Shown here: positions 1 through 6,300 of the stretch, piece by piece
Position numbering within the stretch: position 1 is the stretch's first letter
Layout: the number at the start of each line of letters is the position of its first letter
NCBI GenBank assembly: GCA_900766395.1
Contig: CAAFWB010000120.1
Span: forward strand, 1-7,048
Length of the DNA stretch: 7,048 nucleotides
Source: Clostridia bacterium
Lineage (GTDB): Bacteria; Bacillota; Clostridia; Christensenellales; UBA1242
Direction: 5' to 3'
Translations under genes and position numbers: made by a program
The notes under the pieces: generated by a model
Told to the model about the DNA's origin: nothing
Seen by the model: the letters and a program-made list of their open reading frames with translations, nothing else
The model's database searches: none

Positions 1-5
1 ATGGT

Positions 6-31
6 GTTCTTTTTCGATTGCGAAAAAGAAC
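6..31. repeat. Perfect 11-bp stem-loop at the left edge
   Basis: The arms GTTCTTTTTCG (6-16) and CGAAAAAGAAC (21-31) are exact reverse complements around a 4-base ATTG loop. No clean T-run follows on either side, so it is only weakly terminator-like. It sits next to the dispersed repeat at 34-78 and may belong to the same repeat cluster, or close a gene lying to the left of the window. Confidence 0.6.
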
Positions 32-33
32 CC

Positions 34-78
34 AGATCCTTAGATTGCAGTGCTCCGCCAGCCCGTCTCAGGATGACA
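34..78 (-). repeat. Dispersed TGTCATyCTGAG repeat, copy A (minus orientation)
   Basis: Read on the minus strand this starts TGTCATCCTGAG and ends AAGGATCT after about 45 bases. These are the hallmark ends of a short intergenic repeat that I recall from many bacterial genomes (consensus roughly GTCATTCTGAGCG...GAAGAATCC). A second copy in the opposite orientation lies at 253-292. The ends match well and the middles differ. It encodes nothing; translated, it produces spurious ORFs. The family assignment is from memory, not a search. Confidence 0.6.
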
Positions 79-80
79 GG

Positions 81-145
81 GGCGACGCAAGCCCCAGACC
101 CCGGCGCCCTTGGCGAAGCGGGGCAAGAGATCCACTCACCGCGGT
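81..145. repeat. GC-rich repeat-like block with compact hairpin
   Basis: Positions 81-130 are 37/50 G+C, in sharp contrast to the AT-rich remainder. Positions 99-103 (CCCCG) pair with 119-123 (CGGGG), and an inner stem 105-108/112-115 closes on a 3-base loop. The tail, GGCGAAGCGGGGC then AAGAGATCC, resembles the 3' end of dispersed repeats of the same general family as copy A, so it may be a third, divergent copy. An 8-base palindrome, ACCGCGGT, lies at 138-145. No coding signal is seen. Confidence 0.45.
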
Positions 146-199
146 CATAAAAAGAGGATTTGTCAAATTTGGGGACAAATCCTTTTTCTTTTTATGACC
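143..199. repeat. Long imperfect inverted repeat (22/26-base arms)
   Basis: The left arm 143-164 pairs along its whole length with the right arm 174-199. The only defect is a 4-T bulge at 184-187. The 9-base loop is 165-173. The outer part is AT-rich (GGTCATAAAAAG / CTTTTTATGACC) and the inner core is GGATTTGTC / GACAAATCC. T-runs follow the inner core on both strands, so it could work as a bidirectional terminator, but no adjacent gene needs one on the plus strand. It could equally be a small non-coding mobile repeat. Confidence 0.65.
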
Positions 200-252
200 T
201 TGTTCGTGTTTTTTAAATCCAGCCTTATAGTCTGAATCCATCTCTCGCCCTA

Positions 253-292
253 TGTCATTCTGAGCGGAAGCCAATGGCGTAGCGAAGAATCC
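253..292 (+). repeat. Dispersed TGTCATyCTGAG repeat, copy B (plus orientation)
   Basis: This copy starts TGTCATTCTGAGCG and ends GCGAAGAATCC, with a short GCC-AAT-GGC self-complementary centre. It is close to the common form of the dispersed repeat as I remember it, and is the inverted partner of copy A at 34-78. The stretch between the copies contains the GC-rich block and the long inverted repeat. The reverse complement translates as FFATPLASAQND, a string typical of false ORFs made by such repeats. Confidence 0.65.
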
Positions 293-439
293 AAAACCAT
301 GCAGCATAAGAACTGCTATACTTATAAACCCTTTTGTTTGCATAAACACAAAGCGAGTGTCAAGCGTGAAATGAATTTGAAAACGATTGTTTTCAAACTC
401 TTGACAAACCTTTCTGTTTCGTGCAGTTTGGCTCACAAG

Positions 440-470
440 AAAAGTTAAGGCAAAGAATGCCTTGACTTTT
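440..470. terminator. Terminator-like hairpin, no clear upstream gene
   Basis: The arms AAAAGTTAAGGCA (440-452) and TGCCTTGACTTTT (458-470) pair over 13 positions, with one T-G wobble and a 5-base loop. T-runs in the arms give some intrinsic-terminator character on both strands. No gene ends beside it. It could be a back-up terminator for minus-strand transcripts that read through the site at 564-595. Confidence 0.4.
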
Positions 471-563
471 GGACTTTTAATTAATTGCGGTTTGTGTAAA
501 CAATTTAAATTTAATAATAATTGAAACAATATTGTTGTGTGTGAAGTTTGTTGGGGTGGACAT

Positions 564-595
564 AAAAAAGGCTTTACGAAGTGTAAAGCCTTTTT
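564..595 (-). terminator. Intrinsic terminator of the coupling-protein gene
   Basis: A 13-bp perfect stem (AAAAAGGCTTTAC 565-577 with GTAAAGCCTTTTT 583-595) encloses a 5-base loop. On the minus strand the hairpin is followed by a run of Ts (complement of 564-569). It begins about 5 bases past the TAA stop at 601-603, the usual position for a Rho-independent terminator. The A/T-flanked stem could also work for plus-strand transcription. Confidence 0.88.
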
Positions 596-600
596 GGGTT

Positions 601-2595
601 TTAGAAGTCAAAATCATCAAATGATGGACGGTTGCGTTTGTTTACTTTTTTGTTGCGTTCTTTCATGTCAAAGTAAATTCTTTGTTCATCAAGAGGTTTT
701 GAAGGAACATATTGATTTTGTGCTTTGCGTTTGTCAAAGATTGGAACTTGATACCAAGGAGTAAATAATGTTTTGATTGGGTTTTCTTGGAATATCTTGA
801 CAATAACAGTGTTTTTTGGAAGTTGACCGAGTTCATATGGAATGATGAGGGCACGAGTTACCATTTGAGTGCTGGTTGTTCTTGAACTGCCATCGTCTTT
901 TTTCTCATTTTTGTTGTAAGAGGTGTTTTCCATTTGAAGTGACACATCACCGCAAAGTTTTGAGAAGTCTTCTTTTGTTTTTTGGTCGTCTGTTCCGATA
1001 TAGATTTGAATGTTGCAGTTTCCGCGAATGATGTCAGCAGCTTCTTTTCCATATTTGTTGTCAAGTTGTGAATAACTTTGAACAACCAAGTGGAAGTAGA
1101 TTTGACGTGAACGTCCAACCGTGATGAGCGAGTCCATTTTTTCAATCTTTGGCAAGTTTGCAAACTCATCAAGAAGGAAGTGAACAGGGCGGGCGAGTGA
1201 AAGATTGGTGCGTTTTCCCGCTGTTTCAATGAGTTTTTTATAAAGTTGAGAAATGCACATTGTTGCGATGCAGTGACGACTTTCTTGTTCGTCAGGAACT
1301 TTGATAAAAAGAACGGTTGGTTGATCGGTGAAGTCGTCAAAACTCATTTCGCTTTCTGCTGTCGCATAGCAAATTCCAATATCTTGGAAAACTGAAAGTT
1401 TTGGTTGCAAAACACCCATATATGATTTTGAAGTGTTTGGAGCATTGTTGACAACAACGCCAGTGAGTGATGGAACTTTTGAGAGTTTGTCACGTCCGTT
1501 GCAATATTCTCGAAGTGTTCCAAACGGATTGTCTGGGTCAGGGTCTTTAAAAAGTGCCATTTTTGTGAGGTTGTAGAAGTTGAATTTGTCACGAGTCATG
1601 CCTGTTTTTTCTGGTTCCAAAGAGTCCTCAAGCATTGCAAGTGTGAGTCCAAACAAGAAATCTCTCGCACCATTTTCCCAAGTTGCATCATTTTTTGACT
1701 CAATTGTGACAATTGTTGCAACAATTTCACGAAGTTCGTTTTCGGCTTCTGCAAGAAGAATTTGTTTTTTTGCTGCAAGTTCATCTTTGAGAACTTGTTG
1801 GTTTGGATATGCAATTCCTTCAAACTCATACCATTCGTTTTCATATTCTTTTGCGATAACCTTGAGATTGAGGTCTTTTGGGTTGACGCCACGGTGTGGT
1901 TTTACTTCTTTTTCAAGATTGTGCGCTCTTTGATATTTGTCGTAAGAGTTTGAAAGGGGATTCCAACGAGTTGATTGATATGGGGTTCGAAGGTCGAGGA
2001 CCATAACTCGATATCCTTCTTCTTTGAGCTGGATTGAGTGGTTGTTATAAAGCTCGCCTTTTGGGTCGGTGATGACCATGCAAGGTTTTGCACCCATATG
2101 AGAGAAAATGCGGATTGTTGGCTCAATGTAGAGAGTTGTTTTACCAGAACCAGTTGTTCCGATGATCATTGTGTGAATGCTTTTTGTGAAGTTGATGTCG
2201 AGTGTTCCATGATTATAGAGCGAACGAATAACAACACCATCTTTCTTTTCATTCTTCAAAGAGTTCCAAGTGTTGTAACGGAATCTTGGTTCGTGACGAA
2301 GTTCGTTTTCTGTGATGAAACGAGCATCGTAGTATTGAGATATTTTTTGGCCGTCTTTTGTTTTTCCAACGCCTGCGTCTTTGTCGCGGCCACCACCAGA
2401 GCCAAGGTCAAAAATATGTTTGAGTTTTGGAATGGAAACAATTCCAAGACCAACAAAAAATATAACCCAAACTTCGTATCCAGAGAAAAGACCATCCACG
2501 ACAAATTCTCCTTGACCATGCCAAAATGCTCCACCAACAAATGCGACTGCGAAAATGACAACAATCCAAATCAATGCTTTGACAAACTTGTTCAT
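601..2595 (-). CDS. VirD4/TraG-family type IV coupling ATPase
   Basis: This is a type IV secretion coupling protein of 664 residues: an inner-membrane, hexameric ATPase that brings substrates, classically the relaxase-DNA complex, to the secretion channel. Two transmembrane helices (about 7-22 and 41-56) precede the motor domain. Walker A is GTTGSGKTT (146-154), followed by ITDPKGELY (175-183) and WNPL (211-214). Walker B is HFLLDEFANL (472-481, with Asp476-Glu477). The FHLVVQSYSQL (501-511) and GNCNIQIYIGTDD (525-537) segments are typical of the family's C-terminal RecA-like half. An unusually long, charged, helical-looking stretch (about 215-300) separates WNPL from the next family segment (ATWENGARDFL, 304-314). 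The protein ends in an acidic-aromatic tail, SFDDFDF. The ATG at 2595 is supported by GGAGG at 2600-2604. The length is normal and nothing is broken. The family call is very secure; whether it serves conjugation or effector export cannot be told from this window. Confidence 0.95.
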   Translation of the reverse strand: MNKFVKALIWIVVIFAVAFVGGAFWHGQGEFVVDGLFSGYEVWVIFFVGLGIVSIPKLKHIFDLGSGGGRDKDAGVGKTKDGQKISQYYDARFITENELRHEPRFRYNTWNSLKNEKKDGVVIRSLYNHGTLDINFTKSIHTMIIGTTGSGKTTLYIEPTIRIFSHMGAKPCMVITDPKGELYNNHSIQLKEEGYRVMVLDLRTPYQSTRWNPLSNSYDKYQRAHNLEKEVKPHRGVNPKDLNLKVIAKEYENEWYEFEGIAYPNQQVLKDELAAKKQILLAEAENELREIVATIVTIESKNDATWENGARDFLFGLTLAMLEDSLEPEKTGMTRDKFNFYNLTKMALFKDPDPDNPFGTLREYCNGRDKLSKVPSLTGVVVNNAPNTSKSYMGVLQPKLSVFQDIGICYATAESEMSFDDFTDQPTVLFIKVPDEQESRHCIATMCISQLYKKLIETAGKRTNLSLARPVHFLLDEFANLPKIEKMDSLITVGRSRQIYFHLVVQSYSQLDNKYGKEAADIIRGNCNIQIYIGTDDQKTKEDFSKLCGDVSLQMENTSYNKNEKKDDGSSRTTSTQMVTRALIIPYELGQLPKNTVIVKIFQENPIKTLFTPWYQVPIFDKRKAQNQYVPSKPLDEQRIYFDMKERNKKVNKRNRPSFDDFDF

Positions 2596-2616
2596 AAAGC
2601 CTCCATATTTTTTATT

Positions 2617-2644
2617 ATGATAACAAATAAAAAAATATTTTCAA
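2617..2644 (-). promoter_or_regulatory. Promoter of the coupling-protein gene
   Basis: On the minus strand, TTGAAA (2644-2639) and TATCAT (2622-2617) are 16 bases apart. A TGT extension makes the extended -10 TGTTATCAT (2625-2617). Predicted transcription would start near 2610, leaving a leader of about 15 bases that just holds the GGAGG site at 2604-2600. The very short leader leaves little room for leader-based control. The surroundings are AT-rich, so chance matches are possible. The shared extended -10 with the other two genes raises confidence. Confidence 0.5.
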
Positions 2645-2719
2645 AATAAAATTATTAAGGCAAATTAAAAAAATAAATAATTTATTTCGTAAAAATTTGA
2701 AAAATGTGTGAAAAACATT

Positions 2720-2747
2720 TTGTTAAACCAAAATATTATGTTATTAT
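2720..2747 (+). promoter_or_regulatory. Candidate promoter of the pilin-like gene
   Basis: TTGTTA (2720-2725) and TATTAT (2742-2747) are separated by 16 bases, with a TGT extension giving TGTTATTAT (2739-2747). Initiation near 2754 would leave a leader of about 74 bases before the ATG at 2828, much longer than that of the two neighbours. A rival -35-like TTGAAA at 2752-2757 lacks a good -10 partner. Confidence 0.45.
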
Positions 2748-2827
2748 TTCCTTGAAAATCAAATTTTGCGGATAAAAATATGCAAGATTGATAAACTAAA
2801 TTCGAATGACGAAAGTCGGAGGTTTTT

Positions 2828-3199
2828 ATGAATTTGTTAAACAAATTGGCAATCAAATTTATGCAATTCAGATCAATGCTTGGAGATGCTGCTATTGATG
2901 ATAGTGGTGAGCTCAATACCGAAAAATGGACATGGGTCAAATCCTTGAACAATGCATTGAAAAACATTTTGGGACCAATTTTGGCAGTTGTTGCAGCAGC
3001 TGGCGCAATTTATGCAGTTGTTATTGCAATCCAAATGGCAAAAGCAGATAGCGGTGAAAAACGTGAAGAGGCAAAGAAACGCTTGATTTCAGTTGTTGTT
3101 GCCGTGGTTGTTTTGGTTGTTTTGGTTCTCTTCTTCATGGTATTCATGCCAATGATCTTGAAATCTGCACTTGGTGTTCCAGACGACTTCTTCGCTTAA
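2828..3199 (+). CDS. VirB2/TrbC-like conjugative pilin (small two-helix membrane protein)
   Basis: The 123-residue product has a short amphipathic N-terminus (1-45) and two strong hydrophobic helices, about 47-69 (small-residue rich, PILAVVAAAGAIYAVV) and 86-109 (mostly valine). A charged loop joins them (AKADSGEKREEAKKR, 71-85), and the tail is short (PDDFFA). Two helices around a basic, KK-containing loop is the architecture of VirB2/TrbC-type pilins, and it most resembles the pilin-like proteins of mycoplasma and Bacillota conjugative elements (the Mbov_0395 type, recalled rather than searched). These subunits sit in the membrane and polymerise into a pilus or channel. No classical cleavable signal peptide is seen. 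GGAGG at 2818-2822, 5 bases before the ATG, supports this start. The gene is divergent from the coupling ATPase and closed by its own terminator, which fits separate, possibly high expression. A generic small membrane protein is the main alternative. Confidence 0.72.
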   Translation: MNLLNKLAIKFMQFRSMLGDAAIDDSGELNTEKWTWVKSLNNALKNILGPILAVVAAAGAIYAVVIAIQMAKADSGEKREEAKKRLISVVVAVVVLVVLVLFFMVFMPMILKSALGVPDDFFA

Positions 3200-3212
3200 T
3201 TAATAAATAAAC

Positions 3213-3239
3213 AAAACTCGCAGAAATGCGAGTTTTTTT
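3213..3239 (+). terminator. Intrinsic terminator after the pilin-like gene
   Basis: A 10-bp perfect stem, AAAACTCGCA (3213-3222) with TGCGAGTTTT (3227-3236), closes on a GAAA tetraloop and runs into seven Ts (3233-3239). It starts 13 bases after the TAA stop (3197-3199). This strong site separates the pilin-like transcript from the giant gene downstream. Confidence 0.9.
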
Positions 3240-3327
3240 ATGTCGTTTGGTCCTGCATTTCATTGTTCTGCAGGCTTTTATTTATATATAAATATTAAAT
3301 TATTTTTTAAGTATATATGTCTTTTAA

Positions 3328-3356
3328 TTGCGGAAAAATAAATATTATGTTAAAAT
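3328..3356 (+). promoter_or_regulatory. Promoter of the giant exported-protein gene
   Basis: TTGCGG (3328-3333) and TAAAAT (3351-3356) are 17 bases apart, with a TGT extension giving TGTTAAAAT (3348-3356). Predicted initiation near 3363 leaves a leader of about 25 bases before the ATG at 3388. The -35 box is weak beyond TTG, but the extended -10 can compensate. Its position just beyond the pilin terminator supports an independent transcript. Confidence 0.5.
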
Positions 3357-3378
3357 GTTGCTAATTAATTAAGATTTT

Positions 3379-3383
3379 GGGGG
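3379..3383 (+). promoter_or_regulatory. G-run ribosome binding site of the giant gene
   Basis: A GGGGG tract followed by T sits 4 bases before the ATG at 3388. It can pair with the anti-Shine-Dalgarno sequence like GGAGGT with one G-U wobble. The other two genes use plain GGAGG at a similar distance. It decides the start, because it fixes the Met that leads straight into the basic and hydrophobic export signal. Confidence 0.6.
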
Positions 3384-3387
3384 TCAT

Positions 3388-6300
3388 ATGAATAGCGCCT
3401 TTCATAAAAGAAAATCATTTTTTTACATAATATTTGTGATGCTTACTCTCGCATTGATAACACTTGGCGGGATGTATTTCTTTTCTATCCCAAATATTTC
3501 AGAAGTTTCAGCCGATGTTGAAACTGTTGAAGAACAAGACTATGTTGAACATCAATCAACTGGCGTTGTCGGAACAGATAGCAAATCTGTGTTCTTTTAT
3601 GTTTCGGTTTTGAATAATGAAACAAACACACAAAATCTTGTTGGCAAAGGAAAAACCTATTTTGTTGGTGAAAATGAAACGGTTGTGATTTCATTCGCAA
3701 GAAGAAGTGATGATGCTAAGGTTGATGGTGGTAAGGAAATTGCGTCAAGTGGAAACAAAACACTCAACACAACTGCAAACGTTTCTTTTGCGACAATGCT
3801 CACAAAAAGAGACGGGCAAGATATTGAAGGATTTTCAAACATTGTCCAAAGTGGCACACATGAATATTTCTACAAAGAAGTCAAATGTTCGGAACTTGTT
3901 GAAGGTCGTTATGATTTTTCAATAGGATATAACTTTGATGATGAAAGTGGAAATGTCACACAAAGACAAATTTCATATTCAGTTTATCTCCTCAAAAATT
4001 CAACATATAATCTTGAAGATGGAACCCCGAACGTAAGTTTTTCAGAAGGTGTTTCAAGTGTTTATCTCGACACTGACAAAGTTGCATACGAGAGATTTTT
4101 CAACTATCAATACAATGGTGATATTGCAAGCAACGGTTTTGGGCTTGCAACTTTGAGTTATAATGCAAATCATTTCAAAGTTTCAATTTCACATCAATAT
4201 GAAGGAAGAATATTTGGATATTCTTTCACAAAAAACGGAACCAGACTTAATTGTGTGAAGTCAGCAACAGATGCACCTGATCTTGATTATTCTTTGGTGT
4301 TGGGCGTTGCAAAAATCACACTCAAGGATTTGGGCACATACAACATTCAATACACATACATATATTCTTCGGGTGAAGAAGAGGTTGAACTCGAAACGGC
4401 AAAAGTTGTTCGCGGCGACGTTTTGAACATTTTTGGATATCAAGCATTTTATTCTGACTACCAAAAAGATTTGACAGAATTCAGAGGGGATAACAAAAGT
4501 TTTACTGCTGACGTCACATACAAACGTTATGAAATGACTTCTGACAACAAACTTATTAATTCTTATTCGACGGCAGCAGATAAAACTGTTGACATTTCAA
4601 AAATAAAAATTGTTTCAACAAATCAAGCACCTGTTCGTTTCAAATTTAATGCAAGTTTTGTTTCACAAAAATATTATCGTTATAATGTGGAAAAGAAAAC
4701 TTGGCAGGAATTGACAAGCGACAAAATAATTTACACAGATCCAGGAATTTATTTTGTTGAATACAAATATAATTTTGACGGTTATAAATATCTTTCTGGC
4801 GGAAATATCATTCAAGATTCACTCACACCAACAAGAATGTTGTTCTCTCAACAATTTTTGTTCCAAATTACGACAACAACTCCAGTTATATCGATGAAAA
4901 CTGAAGAGGGGAAACAAACAATTTATTCCGACACTTTCACAAAAGAGAATGTCATTATCAACATTGAAAAAGGAACTGAATTTGACAGTGCAGTTCAAGT
5001 TGTTGTTTCAAAAGCAGAATTTTCAGACAACACATTGTTTAGAGAAGTGACAACACTAACATCAAACGACTATAAACTTGTTGAAAGTGGAAAATACAAG
5101 ATCGAAACCAAATATGGAAAAGATTTTAAGAAAACAAATATTTCATTCTTCACAATTGACAAAAATCCAATTTCTGGGCTCTCGGCTCAAACGGTTTCTA
5201 TTGCTGATTACACAGATATTTATGTAAAAGATAAAACAATTGACGGACTTTTCACCAACACACAATTTGCTCTTGCTTGGAACAGAAAAGCAAGTGGTGC
5301 TGTGATTAAATGTGATTATCAACTTATTCCACTTGAAAAAGTTAATGCAACGAACTTTTCGCCACTTCGCGAAGATTCGGATCAAATTTGGATTTCGAGT
5401 GGAACAAACCTCAAATGGTTGATGGCAGATATAAACAACTTTGTGCCATACACAAACACACTCGGAAAAACTTCGGTTTCTGGTTCTGAAATTTTGAATG
5501 AAGCAGGTCTGTATCTCTTCAAACTCAAAGACGAAGCAGGTTGGGAAGCGGAATTTTATATTTTCCTCGATAATTCTGAAACAAAGTTTTTGCAAAAACG
5601 TTCAGCGGAAGAGGGTGGAGACTATTTTGAACCAACCGCACTCAACAATGTCGCAAGCGACACAACTGTTGTTTGGGGAACGCACAAAACGATTTCGATT
5701 TCAGGAATTACATCATCAAATGTCGAAAGTGAAAGCATCGGAAGACTCAAAAACTTCTTTTCGACATATCTTGGAACGGATTATATTTCATATATGGGAT
5801 CATCAATAATTTTCAAAAATAAAATTCAAGAAGTATTGATGTATACAGATTTGGGCGGAGTTCAAAGACTTGCTGGCACGAGTTATGATGTGCAAGTTCT
5901 CAAAGATGGACTTCCAAATGAACAAATCTATAGTTTCTATTCCGTTGATTCTGCAAACCAAAAAATTGCTGTTGGTGCAGCATTCTCTGAATATGACAAA
6001 AGCGTTTATTCTGGACACCATACAATAAAAGTTTCAACCGATATGTCAAAATCGATGATGATTACTTCTGACGAACTTTCATTTGACACAGCTGGAAAAC
6101 TCCAAATTGAAGAACTTCAGCAATATGGCTCTGCTGTTGTGATGCCGACTGATTTGAATGATCCAGTTGACACAAATCCAACAAACCTTGAAGATTATCT
6201 CAAACTCAAAAATCTCAAAAATTTCTATTTCACAAACAAAGATGTCATATATTTTGCACTCATCAAAGATATTGACGAAGACATCAAAGTGAAAAGCGTT

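Larger units (their letters stand above)
200..563. other. Gene-free intergenic stretch with small stem-loops
   Basis: No ORF here has a ribosome binding site, conserved motif or plausible product. It contains repeat copy B (253-292), a 9-bp stem with a 4-base loop (TTTGAAAAC 376-384, GTTTTCAAA 389-397), a terminator-like hairpin (440-470) and a very AT-rich tail (about 490-540). A perfect TTGACA hexamer at 401-406 has no acceptable -10 box at a normal distance. It may be repeat-derived filler or the remnant of a decayed gene. I see no tRNA, rRNA or recognisable RNA family. Confidence 0.6.
2596..2827. other. Divergent AT-rich intergenic control region
   Basis: This stretch separates the minus-strand coupling ATPase from the plus-strand pilin-like gene and contains only A/T-dominated sequence with both candidate promoters. 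The two -35 boxes (2639-2644 and 2720-2725) lie about 75 bases apart, back to back, enough for a shared regulator or a nucleoid protein. I found no clear operator palindrome and no gene. Confidence 0.6.

Noticed and set aside
401..406. Perfect TTGACA -35 hexamer
   Set aside because: No -10-like hexamer lies 15-19 bases downstream; probably chance.
68..529. Minus-strand ORF of 153 codons over the left intergenic stretch
   Set aside because: It crosses repeat copy B (giving the tell-tale FFATPLASAQND string), the long hairpin and the GC-rich block, has no ribosome binding site, and changes composition along its length. It is a repeat-derived false ORF.
2038..2649. Plus-strand ORF of 203 codons opposite the coupling ATPase
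   Set aside because: It is antisense to the well-supported membrane and Walker A region of the ATPase, is cysteine- and phenylalanine-rich in the way of reverse-frame shadows, and has no conserved motif.
2752..2797. Alternative pilin promoter from TTGAAA (2752-2757) or TTGCGG (2766-2771) with TAAACT (2792-2797)
   Set aside because: The spacings are outside the normal range (34 and 20 bases); the pair at 2720-2747 fits better.
3252..3274. CCTGCA / TGCAGG hairpin after the pilin terminator
   Set aside because: Only a 6-bp stem with an 11-base loop and a broken T-run; too weak to call a second terminator.
5143..5595. Minus-strand ORF of 150 codons inside the giant gene
   Set aside because: It is antisense to an uninterrupted 1,220-codon frame, rich in Cys and Phe like other shadows, with no plausible start site.
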